DNA of 64,000 nt, taken from NCBI GenBank assembly GCA_037576215.1, contig JBANDB010000003.1:6634001-6698000 (forward strand), written 5' to 3'. Below are positions 21,840 through 33,800 of the stretch, in pieces. The notes beneath the pieces were generated by a model. It did no database searches, was not told the origin of the DNA, and was given only the letters and a program-made list of their open reading frames with translations. The first letter of the stretch is position 1. Each line of letters starts with the position of its first letter. A program made the translations under genes and the position numbers. This DNA is from Armillaria gallica. Lineage: Eukaryota; Basidiomycota; Agaricomycetes; Agaricales; Physalacriaceae.

Positions 21840-22109
21840 TGTGATGAGGAAGAGAAGAAATCCAGCTGAATAACTTCAGTCTGTCTAAGACGTCGATCGA
21901 AGCAGCTGCCGGCCGAAACGTTCGCCTTAAACCACATGTCGATCAATTGTTACACCATCTAGTGGTCAACGAAGTACGATATGGATTAGTCCCGAAGTGT
22001 AGGTATGGTAACGTTCCTTGTGAGATTAATAAATAAGAAATAGAAAGCTTACTGTATCAGAATAGTACGCTCTAAGGTACCTAAAGAAGGGGAAATGAAA
22101 CGTGATGAT

Positions 22110-24714
22110 CTATTGATCACCCTCTGGCATGCTCTCGTATTTAGGACACAGACTGGCCCATTGATCTATCATGCCGAAAGGTCAGAAAACCGCGGAACTG
22201 TCAAATAGAGTTGGCACATACCGGAAGGATCAATAGAATTTGTCCAAGAATCAGTGTCTTCTGCGAAAACTACAGCGAGACCCCTACTTGAAATGTCAGC
22301 GAAAAGTAAAAACGTGGCGCCGAAACGATACTCACGCCTCTAAATGCCAGTCGATGTGACTAACACCAAATCAATACTTTCCCGATAGAAAAATATAAGC
22401 TACTGACCAGTGAAGGAACCACGGCCCTGGGTTATCCGTTCTGAACCGGATGGTCACATTGTCTCCTTTTGTCCCGATGTTGACAACGTCTCGCCTTACA
22501 GGGTTCTTATAGTTGTACACGGAGCTCCCAGCACTTCGGACGACGTCAAAGGTGTGCTAAAGGCACGTCAATATTCCGTCGCATCAGGCCACGCAACGGC
22601 CACTCACTCCGTGTAGATGGAAAGGATGCTACGAGAGTAGATGATGAGGATAGGAAGCGTAACGAATATCTGGACACTCACCCCTCCGCCAACAACCCCC
22701 CCAAGCATCGACAACTCGATGGTCGAGTTGGATGGAAGAGGGAAGACTGACCCTGAAGGAAGAAGATCGCCTGCGCTCTTGGCTCCACTGAGGATTTGCA
22801 ACAGGACAGGCGTGCTGGGAGCCGTGAACTGAGCGCCATTAACGGTGAATGTTCCGGCGCTAGTCTGTAGAGGTGATCCGTCAGGTTCTGTTAGTCCTTC
22901 ACCCCGGGCCGAATGGGAACATACGAATGCAAACGCTAAATTGAGTGCATAATCAACACCTCCGACTTCGGTCGTCCCGAGCTAAAAGGTTCTATGATTA
23001 GCTACGGTCAAAGCCCGAACTAACATAACTTACAGCCCCAGGGTTTTCGAGAGGCTAGGATACGATGAGTTATAGTGGACTGGTGAAGGTCAAGACAAAA
23101 CATACCACCAACTCGGTTTCATTCATTTTCAGTACACTTGATATTGTTGCTGTAGCAGGTTCTGCTTCTGCTGCACCAGAGTACCGGAGGATAGCGGAGT
23201 TGATACCTTCAGTGTAACCGGAGGCTCCAACACTAGGAAGCGCACGAATCCCTATGCCATGGCAGTAAGTATTTGGGGTCAACCGAGAAACGCAGCGACT
23301 TACAGTAGTTATCTACTTCTTGGTTGGCGTCGAGCTGGATGAATGTTTGATCTGAAGACTTGAAAACGGGAATAGATCGGAGAGCTTACGACGAAGGAGT
23401 ATCGTTGGCCTTGACGAACGTCAGTATTTGTCGGCACAGCGAATCGACACTTACCAGCAAAAATCTGGATTTGATCAACAGTATAAGGTTGGTGGTTGAC
23501 ACCATCGACTTCAATAATTGTCCTGGTTGGTAAACTGCCATTAACGTTGCCAATGAAAACGGGGGTCGTTACGAACATAGTATGTCCCTCGATTGCGAAA
23601 GTGAAAGCTGAGTTGCAAGCCATATCGATCATACGGAAGCGGTATCTGGGGAGTTCAATGAGCGATACATCTACCGAATTTTATTGGAGGACTAACCGTT
23701 TCCCTTGCTCAACAGTGATAACAGCCAAGTCAGACGTAGGGTTTTTGCTCCATCTGCGGGGCCTGTGAGCAAGACAACACCTGAGCAGGTAAGGGTGATG
23801 AATCACCGCCCTAATCCGTTAATCAACGTCGAGTCTGGCGTCCTGTAAACCGATTTGAAAAGTTGCCAAAAAATCATCGGAGAATGTGCATACGGAATCT
23901 TGACTTCTTTGGCCGGAGTATGATACCAGTCCGAGAGTGTTAAGATAGTGGACTCTATGAAAGCATTTTAGTGTAGACCGGAAGGAACTACACGTGTGAC
24001 TGACCGTCGTCGACATCGTATAAATATGAATGTGGGTCGTTGGGGTCGTATATAACGAAGGGCCCTCGAAGACCATCACAGTACTGAGTAGCTGGAGATT
24101 ACAGCCACCTTAGTATTGACCCATACAGTAAAAGACGATCTCTCACATAAATGAGAGTGGTACCAGAATGTCCCAGCCTGATTAGTGGAATCGAAGGTGT
24201 AGAGAAACGAATCTCCCTTGGCTATCGGACACTGGTTTGCGGTTAGCAATGATAGCCTATTATGTCAATGATTTCAGAATTACCTGGTTCACAAAAGCAG
24301 GACCGTCGGCCCAGTTAGTGCCTTTTTGAAGTAGACCATGCCAGTGCTGGAAATTAATCAGGACCGAGATATAAAAAGGAAGGGGATAAGACATACAATG
24401 GAGGTGCTTTGCAATATGCTATTGTTTGAAAGATTGTTCACAACATTGAGCTGAAAGATGTCGCCCTGTCACGTCAATTTTAGACGGTAAGCACAAGCCT
24501 TAGAGGTGCCAACCCATGAAAGACCTGCCTTGTTTCCACTGATGAGTGCGCCATCGAGAACTCCGTTCGCTAAAGCGGCGATCCGTGAGTAGCCGTCAGG
24601 AGCAATCTCAGAGTTGGCGATGACAAGGTCTCCAGTAGGCCCTATCTTTGCATGGGCAGGAAAAATCATAATAACGAGGGCGAAGCCCAAGAGAGCAGAG
24701 AAAGCGAAAGTCAT
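22110..24714 (-). CDS. lcc: Laccase (secreted multicopper oxidase)
   Basis: All four copper-ligand motifs are present across many short exons: HWHG (near 24340), WYHSH (near 24165), HPFHLHG followed after an intron by [11 protein letters not shown] (near 22625-22540), and [13 protein letters not shown] (near 22430-22300). The C-terminus is [18 protein letters not shown] with TAG at 22110-22112. The ATG at 24714 starts a signal peptide ([18 protein letters not shown], likely cut after AHA) and a mature end like other laccases ([12 protein letters not shown]). The residue ten positions after the L4 cysteine is Leu, the intermediate axial-ligand class. Laccases oxidise phenols with reduction of O2 to water, in lignin and pigment chemistry. 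No frame break was noticed. Confidence 0.92.
24466..24528 (-). other. Candidate GC-AG first intron of the laccase
   Basis: Family alignment (SGNK joined to GDIFQLN) demands an intron starting GCAGGT directly after AAC AAG and ending GACAG. The alternative GT donor 15 nt downstream would insert five residues (AGLSW) into a conserved segment. Confidence 0.45.
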
Positions 24715-24756
24715 TTGAAGACAAAAATAAGGATTGAAAAGCGTCAATGAAGTGTC

Positions 24757-24765
24757 CTTTATAGC
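24757..24765 (-). promoter_or_regulatory. TATA box of the laccase gene
   Basis: CTATAAAGG on the minus strand lies about 45-50 nt before the ATG at 24714. Confidence 0.5.
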
Positions 24766-27700
24766 TGTTCAAAGAGGCATAGCTATGCACATGGAACCAC
24801 GACCGATACTCGGAGGGAGGATCCCCCACTCCTTCACACAGGTGCCGCTGGGATCCTCGGACTTCGTACATGTACGATGATGAGAGGTCATGGTAGATGA
24901 CCGGAACTAGCGCTGACCTCGTTGAAAGGTCGGTGGACGATTCCTTCGCCGGTGTCAATAGATCTTCGCTCATGCCAGAATACAAAGCGTTTCATCGTAG
25001 AAGAGGACAACAATTGAACATGTAATGTCCGTCCCGACCGATCCCTCATTCCGGACAAACAGATACAGCAAGCTGTGCAATCCAGTAATGATGAAAGGCA
25101 GGTGAGGAAGGGGACCACGAGCTACATAAGCTACACGTCGATATGCCGATAGACAAAGCGGCATCCGGATCAGTAGATGAGAAGGTGACGGACCTAGGCG
25201 GAGGGAAATCACTACCAACGTCATCAGAACAGCGAAAACGGGCGTACCCCACATTCAACTCAGTTCCGCGAGACTCCATAAGAGCGAAGGACCGAGAGTA
25301 ACATCCAGCTACAGAAAAGCAATAATAGACCGCATGTCGAGTAGAACGATACGCATCAATCGGATGAATGTCTCACTGGTGCACTGGGACCAATCGTCTG
25401 GAACGAATTAGGTAGAATAATCTTTCTGGCCGGGGGGAGGTCTTGGACGGCTCCATGCACACTGGGGGCCTACAACGGCCTCTGAATAACCACTGATGAA
25501 AGAAAAGTGAATTTTCTGAAGAGGTACAAACTGTGGGGCATCACATCGAATGGAATGCTACTCCGTTATACGAGGACGTTTGATAGATTGAAGATTTGAC
25601 GAAGATCTGTAAGAGGTTATTTCAAAGCAAGGGCAATATTGACCGAATCTCGCTGCCGCCATAACTCAAACGCTTCAAAACGTGATTAAGATCAAACCGG
25701 GCGTTCTGCCCTTTGCGCCGGATCATCGTCAAGCCCAAGGCTGGACACTCCGGCCACCAAGGCAAATGACTACTTGGAAGTGTACGCGGCGTTGGACATA
25801 CGGGCATCGCAGGGAGGGAGCTAAAGCGAGTGAGAATGACCCGGCGCTAGGCGATAAAGCATATGTACAGGAGACATGCCAGAGGAAATTGATCGAGACG
25901 GCGCCAACTGCAGACCGACACAGCCATTCGGAGAGGAGCGCAACCACATACAGGATAGTAAACGAAGACTTCGGAGAGGTCCTTACCCACCCGCAATTGC
26001 CTAAGCGGACCTCAACGCTGTTCAGAGCCAGTAGCGGCTGGTAAGATCAACATTCCTGCGAAAGTCGACTGAGTTCTAGCATTGACATCGAGCCATTTGT
26101 CGCTCGCAATTTCGGGAGACGAAAGAGTTGAGGACGACGCATACATATATCGGTATGGAGGAGAAAGTGCATTTTCATTGACATTGAACATACAACATAC
26201 TACACCACACCGACAATGAGTACATACATACACCACTACGAGACTCGAGAAGCAGACGACACCTGCGTAAACAGATGCATTAGCATCCAATTCGAAGTCG
26301 ATCATTCCTTCAACAATCGCAATGTGTCACCCATTCACTGATCGCCAATCGGTACTTCCCTAAAAAGATGTAATGAGCACCAAATTCAGGCAATTGAACA
26401 GGAAACGAGAGAATCAGAAGGTTAATAGTAATCAAAGTCACGAATTGCAACTCAGCAACAGCTTCTAGTTGATTATTTATTTGATATATTTCATCGGGAG
26501 CGAGTGCGACACAGAGATAGAAAAGTCAAAATCTACTCACTACTATCATTGCTCCGTACGAGGCGCATCTCAATCGGGATATCCCTGTATAAAGGGTGTT
26601 TAGTATGACGCCAGGAACAAAGAAAATGGATGAAAGAATCAGGTGGGGTTGCCCGAAAAAAGAGCTGTGGCGGGCCATTTCGGCAGTAATATTACGAAGA
26701 CCGTCGTGATGAAACATCATTAAAAAAGGTATAGGTAGGAATGCTCACCGTAACGATGTACGCTCAGCATATGCATAGTGACACTGTGGCCAGACTAGAA
26801 ACCTAAAGGAAGGGTCATCAGCAAGAATCGAAAAAGATTGAAACACAGGAGCAAGGAGTCAGATGTTTTAAAAAAACAGCCTTGGATTTGTCGTCAAATC
26901 TGAGCTGCGAAGCCCGGATCAGGCGGTAACTCCATAATTGCATCACAAAAGACAGCAATGAATGACGATGATATTCACCTTCGAACGACTCCGAGAGGGA
27001 TAGCGTTGGTAACTCATACATTGGCCCGTGCGTGGTTGAAACATGTCTGGAAAACAATACGATCAGTAAAGTCTTCGTGGCGGCCACGACGATCAGAAAA
27101 ATGAAAGGTGAAAGCATAGGGCTATAGAGCGCTCATATACTCTAGTTTGAATGATTTTGGATCATCATAATATTTGCGAAACGTGAAGAACAGTGCTCAC
27201 CTATTCCCTATAACTTGACCCTACGACCACAGCTCTTCAATGGTCATTGTTGCGCCTATCAGAGAAGGCGTTAGCACAGAGTAAGGTTGGTAGAAGGAAG
27301 AACGGATCAGTGTAACTATGACAAAAAAAGTGCAACACCGCGTCCACCTATCCATGAACTGGAAGATGAAAAGACGCTCGACAGCGATTGGAAGATGTCA
27401 TCTTGTCCGACACAGAGAGTGCGAAATTTCTCACCAGTATACACGACCACAGCAAGGGTACGAACATATGAGGACATGACGGGACACGACGGCAATTGGT
27501 GATGGTCAGCAGTCAAAAAAATTTCGTTAAAAAAAGCTGCTTTAGGGCAGGCTCCACGTGAGAAGTTGTGGCACGTGCTCGGCTTCAGTCGGGCCGGAAA
27601 CGCGCCCTTGGGTTCGAACTTCATTTGAGGGCCTAACCTTGGCCTAACCTCTTCATCGTGTCTCCAGATTACTCTTGCTCGTTAATTTTTATCTTTCACT

Positions 27701-28432
27701 CTACCGCGCGATTCCTTAAACTCTCCCCGCTTTACTCTGGAATGGATTTCATTGTGCGAATTATTACTCTGCAGGCAGGTATTTTGATCCAATGGAGTGC
27801 GCGAATTCTGTTACAGCGACTGATTGCGCTTCACATCTGACCACGGCAAGAGCAAGTTTTCATCGCGCTAGCTTTCTCAGGTGTTATTATAGAACAGGTC
27901 AGATTTCTCCAGTATTTACCATTGATGTGATTTATGTGCAAGTCGTAACTGATTCCAGGCGAATGGTCATACTTGCAATGAATGAATGCTGGTCATTTGA
28001 GCTTCCTACGCCTAAACTGAATACACTGAGATATTCCACATGAAATAAACGGTGCGTCGGTCTGCATGTGTCTATGTGGGCGCCTATCTCACCGATTCTC
28101 GAGGCCATCTTGTGACATCAGGGTCATTCTGGACAGATGATCTATATTTCATACCCTAATCAGCAGGGAGGTCCCCTAAAAGTGGGTCACATACTTTATT
28201 AGCCGCCACAACCGTCACTTAAGCGATGATCTTCTCTGCATATGGTACTTCTGTATTCGATGACTCCCACCAAGATTTCCACCACACAGCCTCTGGCGCT
28301 TGTCTCTTGTCTCTTGCCGCTATCTGCTCTTGCTACTCCCATCGTGATTTAATCTTCCTTGAGCCTTGCGTGGGATATTGGTCTATGAGCCATCCATTGA
28401 ATATCCTAGGCCATTCAAGCATCGACTCCTTG
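24766..28432. other. Gene-poor stretch, possibly with an unresolved minus-strand membrane-protein gene
   Basis: Several short minus-strand frames contain hydrophobic runs (for example FIFLIVVAATKTLLIVLF near 27100, HLILSSIFFVPGVILNTL near 26630 and PFIITGLHSLLYLF near 25090). They could be exons of one membrane protein, but I could not join them with consistent splicing and recognise no family. On the plus strand only short frames occur. Two CACGTG boxes lie near 27555-27580. Confidence 0.3.
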
Positions 28433-31256
28433 ATGATGGCCGAATCCGGCAAAAGAGTCTCAATTTCCCAATCAAGCCCGTCGTCTGCGAAATTGCCAGA
28501 TGTGAGCTTGTAGTCAGTCGTTGTTTCTCACCTAATAACATACTAGGTTCAGATCGAACAGATGTCGCCGGAAGTCCTCGCAGAGTTCTTCATCAATAGT
28601 CTTCCACAGTACCGTTCTGTTGTGACAGTCCTTGCCGATTTCACTCGGGCATACAGAATGAACGGAAAAGCCTTCTTAGCGATTTCACGCAGCGACATAG
28701 AAACGTAAGACCGTGTCCAATTACGAGTGCATATAAGAGTGACCCCATCACCCAGGTTGCTACAAGTACAAGCACCCTCTGTGGTCGACGCACTAACGGG
28801 TTTGCAGGAGGCAGCTACTGGCCAACGGAGGCCTGAACGACGTCCAAAGTTACAGTTGACCTCTGTATTTCATGGCTTAGAGGGCAGGATTCCTTCTGCG
28901 AGAGAAATCAATGCTGACGGAGGAACTCGAGATGAACTCTCTGCTCTAGACGGACACGATGAGCAGTGGGTATTTAACGACGAACTTATCCTGCCTACCG
29001 ACGGCGATATCTTATTCTCTACCACCACAGGCGTTCCAGCAGAGAACGACCGTCTTGTTAGTCCTTCCGCTTCAACCCCATTGTCTTCCCCGAGGAGCGT
29101 GCCCATCATTTTTGACACTAGTCCCGACATGACCATCTCACCATCCACTTTCATATCTCCGCAAACAATTATTAATTCCAGAGACGCGGAATTCCTCACC
29201 GCGCTTGGGGGCCATACATATCCCGGTATACCGAAAGAGGAGCATGAGGAGTCACAAATCACGGACATGGCTGGTTTAAAGCTTATTTCAATTGATGAAA
29301 CTTTATCTTATGGCGGGCCTATCGATGCACACGATGCCCCAGCTCGAAATAGCTTATCTGTTCCAGAGACTGAGGAGTTACGACTTGGAAACACAACACA
29401 TCTAGGCACTGGTGGTGACCGGTGCATAGCTATTTCTTCGGGGGAAGCAAACCGCAACGAGTCGCTTGCAGATTGGATCGGTGCGTCAGCAAAATGTATT
29501 CACACGAATATCTACTCAGTCCCAGATAGATCTAGACCGTCTTGGAGTCTTCGGCGGCCAGGACGTTCATGAAATGAAAGCAAATGCTGATGTTGGCCAA
29601 TCACCTTCTTCGACTTGCTCGTCCCATGACCAGCTCAGTTCGACACCTCAGAATAATTCCAACGACGCTTCAAGATTGACCAGAAATCCGTGGCTCGCTC
29701 CACCAATTGAGCTGTCTAATATTAGCTCTCTTCCTCAGGGTACGAAATCCGCTAATATTAGCGGGGATCTGCGCTAATGTTTTCCTTGATACCGAATAGA
29801 GCCAACACTACCTTTTTCTCCCACCAGTGACGACAAGTACAACAGCAGTTCTGATAGATGCGAGGATTATGGCCTCGACGTTTCCCCAGATAGCCCCGCT
29901 ATTGAACAGCTTGCGCTAGTCATTTCAGAACATGGATCTCGAGATTCTCCGAACCAATCGCAGTCGCCATCCGACGCTGACGAGCAAATAAAGGGAAACA
30001 GCCTTTCGTCATATAAATCAGATGGACTGGCGAATACAGCTGTCCTCAGCGATTCCCCCCCTTTCTTCGACGACATTCCTCTTTCCTCTTCATTCAGTCG
30101 CGAGCCCTCGGATAGTGCACAATACGTTGCCACTATAAGTCCCACCGCCTCTGCGACCAAGGGGATGGACGATTCTCCCGTCACTATCTCACCTACCGGT
30201 ATCAACGCCAGCTGCCGGATTGCTGCGCCTCGCTTGCCTTCTCCAGGATTGCTGTCCAAAAATGCAATCGACATTGCGGGGGATATAGCGTCTAGGTCTG
30301 GTGTCGACGCAATGATATCACCAATAGCAATTCATGCGAGAATCAGCGGCAATGTTGAGTCAGCTGAACATATGCTAGGTGGGTCTATTGGGACGACTGA
30401 TAGTGAAAAGATGTCGCCAAACCTCGAGGTCGCAAACTCTTCATTTTATTCTCCTGATGCCCCATTGCTAGTAAATCTTCACCCAATTGCTGAGGATCCT
30501 TCGGAAGACGATGGTTTTGCACTCATGGCACAGACTTTTTCAGCGTCGACTGGATTAGAGTTGGGAAACTGGATTGTCGTTCCTAGACCGTCGGCAGAGG
30601 AATTCCATCACTCCCCTCCTCCGCCAGAACTATATCCGGCATCAGGCATGCCACCGACCGAAACATCACGGCATCCAAGCGTCGAGGAACTGGACAGTGA
30701 CGTCGCCTCGGCTCCTGCCGCAGGCACTCCATCCACTTACCAGTTTCAAGGACTCCCTGAGATTCCCTGCGTGCCTCTATTCCACGACGGCGAGCTTGAG
30801 CTCGGACTTAGCACGCAGACGGTCCGATCCCGCGGTACCGGGAAAGAATCTGCCTTTCCTTCTTACAAATGGGAGACTGATGAACGACCATTCTTCGGCC
30901 AATCACATGCGTCGCCATCTTTGCTTGAACGACATATACCCAAATCCAGGAAAGAGAAAGGGAAAGAACGACATAATACTACATATCAAGACAAGATCGT
31001 ACAAACTGACGCGCCGCCAGTTGATCCTTCCGTTGAAGACCCTCGGATAGTCCATCTTTCTCACAAAGTGAATCGTTTACAGGAGGAAGTAGCGACGCTG
31101 AAGGCGGAGAATGAGGATCTTAAGAGGCAGACCTTATGGTCCAAGTTCTTTTCTCGACCACCACTCAAGGAATCTTCCTCGCAACCGACCTCAGGCAACG
31201 GGCGAGATGTTATACGTATTTCCACGTTTCCCGATCTCCGTTTCGTGACCGTGTAA
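28433..31256 (+). CDS. Large protein with SAM-like N-terminus and C-terminal leucine zipper
   Basis: Exons 28433-28501, 28547-28704, 28756-29480, 29530-29739 and 29800-31256 join in frame to 872 residues. Residues about 28-75 (SPEVLAEFFINSLPQY, RAYRMNGKAFLAISRSDIE) look like a SAM domain, a small protein- or RNA-binding fold. The middle is Ser/Pro/Asp-rich and probably disordered. Near the C-terminus a basic patch (SRKEKGKERHN) precedes a leucine zipper (HLSHKVNRLQEEVATLKAEN). A scaffold or signalling adaptor role would fit but is inference. The first ATG pair was chosen because it opens directly into the first splice donor. Confidence 0.7.
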
Positions 31257-31488
31257 CCGAAATCTTTTCATAGCCGGATTGGTCTTTTTCTGACCTGACT
31301 CTAGCTAGTTATCTGTTCTTATCGTAAAAATAGTGTATCATATTCCTTTCCTTCTCATCATGTGTGCATTACAGAAGAAATCAATACAAAACTGTTATCC
31401 GCAAATGGCATATCAAAACGTTGACTACATCCAATTGACTACATAAAAATAACATGGCGAATGTTCCATAAAGAAACACTGGATGTAA

Positions 31489-33720
31489 TCACGAACTTTG
31501 AGGACCCATCACAACTGGTTTGGTCTTAGAAAGCTGCGCAATGGTAGCGTCATCCAGATCCAGATGGGCCTTGACAACATCAGGTGGAGTAAGCGCCAGC
31601 CACTAAGAAAGCACGTCATGCCTCATTCCAATTGAGGGACACCTTGACTCACCTGGTTCAAACTGATATCTTCAAATCGGTCTGCGAGAAGACGGAATTA
31701 GCAATCTTGTTCTGCGCGGCACCTAGCACTTACCTGTATTAAAGATTTCCAGGAACTTCATTGTCGTATTTCCGGTGTTCTCAACATAGTGTCCTATTTC
31801 TGGAGTTAATAATAAAAGCTTCCTGCCGCGTTCTTATAGGCGTACCCATAGCGGCAGGAACGTAACCTGTTGAAAGATAAAGATCGCTCAGCGTCTGAAT
31901 GTTCCAAATGGGCAGTCAGACCCACCGATATCTCCAGGCTGATAGTTGAACGTCCTCGCTGTGCCTTGAGATGCAAATATCGTCACTCTCCCCTCCCCCT
32001 CGCTACAATTGTTGTGAGCATGAGAGCACTCAGTAGATAGCAGTCACATACAGGAAGAGGCTCCACTCATCCTGAGTCGGGTGCCAATGCAACTCCCTGG
32101 AGACATTTTAGAAGTGATTGAGAACAAAAAAGTTTCTGGGCACACCGAATCGCGCCGGGGTTAACAGTAACCTCGGCAACGGCGATTGTAGTTGCTGCCT
32201 TGAAAGTAGTCGAATCCACAATCTTGACCGAGCCGCCCGACAGTTGGGTGGCATTTACTTGAGACAGCGCAAATGAAAATGGATCGGGAATTGTTCCTTG
32301 AGGACTCTCAGGGGCAGTAGCATCATCAGGTGGTGGGGCTGCGATAGAAATAGGTTACACATCTTCGCGGGTGGATTCATCAGACGACTGTACCGCTTGG
32401 GAAAATGTAAAGTTCTTTAGCTGGGATGTGCGCAAACGCCTGTGGGTCAACTTGGAAATTCCTTTGAATGACTGATAACGTTCCTTAGAATGTGCGTGTG
32501 AGTCAGACGGAAGAGCGCACCTTCCGCCGGAACGTGTGCAAGCCAGTCAGTTAACTGCGATAACGAGTCAGCAGATACGAAGCTTAATGATAAATGCTCC
32601 AATCACCAAAAACGTAGAATCTTCACTGAAGGCTCCATCATCAAAAACCTGCCGCACATAGTTAGTAAAAGCCGAAGGAGAAGATTCGGGCAATTACCAG
32701 AATAAATTCAGAGCCGCCTTCGTCATCCGCAGTGGCTTGAAGAGAGTGAGGTATTCCTGGTGGGAAAAACCACAAGTCCCCGGGGCCCTATCAGAGCGTA
32801 AGCATCATGTCCTATGCCATATGCAAGACAACATACCACGGTAGCTAGAAAGTTCCGTCCTTGAGCGTCAACTGCCGAAATTTGTGTGGAACCCTTTGAA
32901 AAGTAAGTCTGAACAGCGGAGAAAAGTATCTAATTGAGATGTTTACTTTCAAGACATACGCCCACTAGAAACCCATGTGAGGATGAAACTATACTGAGGT
33001 TTTAGAACATACCTCTGAGGTTTTGTGCCAGTGGAGTTCCCTGGACAACATATAAGTTTACGCGCCATTCTGAATTTGCGAGCAACTGACCGAATTGCGC
33101 CCGCCTCCAGTCGCATGTTGACGCTGGCCATTTCTATAGAGGGCCACTATAACGCGGGACGATCAATGAGGTGTTCTGTACTTACGAGTAGCAATGGGCA
33201 TTACGCCAACTGCGATCAATGAGTACAGGAGAAATTCGAGCACTTGAAAAGTTTCCTTACTGTTCTCTTGACGGGCCCAACCACCGGTTTGCAAACGGTT
33301 GTGGCTAAAAGAAAAGGGCCACTTAGCGTTCGAACTATCGCAAAAGGAATGAGCCAGTATCGGTTTGGGGAAAAATTAAACCAACATAGATCCAGCATCC
33401 GTGGACGGAGGTGCCAGAAGATCAGGATTTTGCAGATCAATCGGAATGTTGTCTGGCCCAAGTATTGATGCTCCAAGCTGACCACGTACGGGAGAAACCA
33501 CCGAGGGGTCACTTTGATCGTCCCATAGCGGCAAGTTGGGATCCAAGCTCGCAAATGGGACAGTCGCGGTAGACGACGCGGCAGTATCAGTGGAAGAGAC
33601 AGTACCCGACTCGGAGGCGGAAACGGTGGTAGATGAAGACGCGGACTCGCTAGCTGCGGGTGCACCAGTGGCGAGTCGAGCAAGGAGAATGATTCCCAGC
33701 AACGAAGAGACTTGAAACAT
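31489..33720 (-). CDS. Oxalate decarboxylase, secreted bicupin
   Basis: The N-terminus (MFQVSSLLGIILLARLATGAP) is a signal peptide. A Ser/Thr-rich spacer follows, then RGQLGASILGPDNIPIDLQN and PDLLAPPSTD, typical of fungal oxalate decarboxylases. Cupin 1 has ELHWHKTSEWAYVLK (HxHxxxxE metal site, near 33070-32950). The lid loop reads FSEDSTFL near 32630, with the Glu used for decarboxylation in characterised enzymes. Cupin 2 has ELHWHPTQDEW (near 32085). The C-terminus reads TPPDVVKAHLDLDDATIAQL and ends ...GPQSS before the TGA at 31489. The enzyme converts oxalate to formate and CO2, using Mn. A formamidase that could also yield formate lies 25 kb away, not obviously linked. Many short introns. 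Confidence 0.92.
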
Positions 33721-33788
33721 AATAGTGGAGAAGTGACTCAATTTCTGGATGAACTTGAGAGATGAAAATATTCGAATTTTTGCTGAGT

Positions 33789-33800
33789 CCTTTTATATCT
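33789..33800 (-). promoter_or_regulatory. TATA box of the oxalate decarboxylase gene
   Basis: AGATATAAAAGG on the minus strand about 70-80 nt before the ATG at 33720. Confidence 0.5.

Noticed and set aside
28870..29268. 132-codon minus-strand frame
   Set aside because: Exact shadow of exon 3 of the SAM-like protein gene.
29751..29762. TAATATT-containing palindrome as a rolling-circle origin
   Set aside because: The loop and flanking stem of a viral origin are absent, and it sits in a cellular intron; plain palindrome is the better description.
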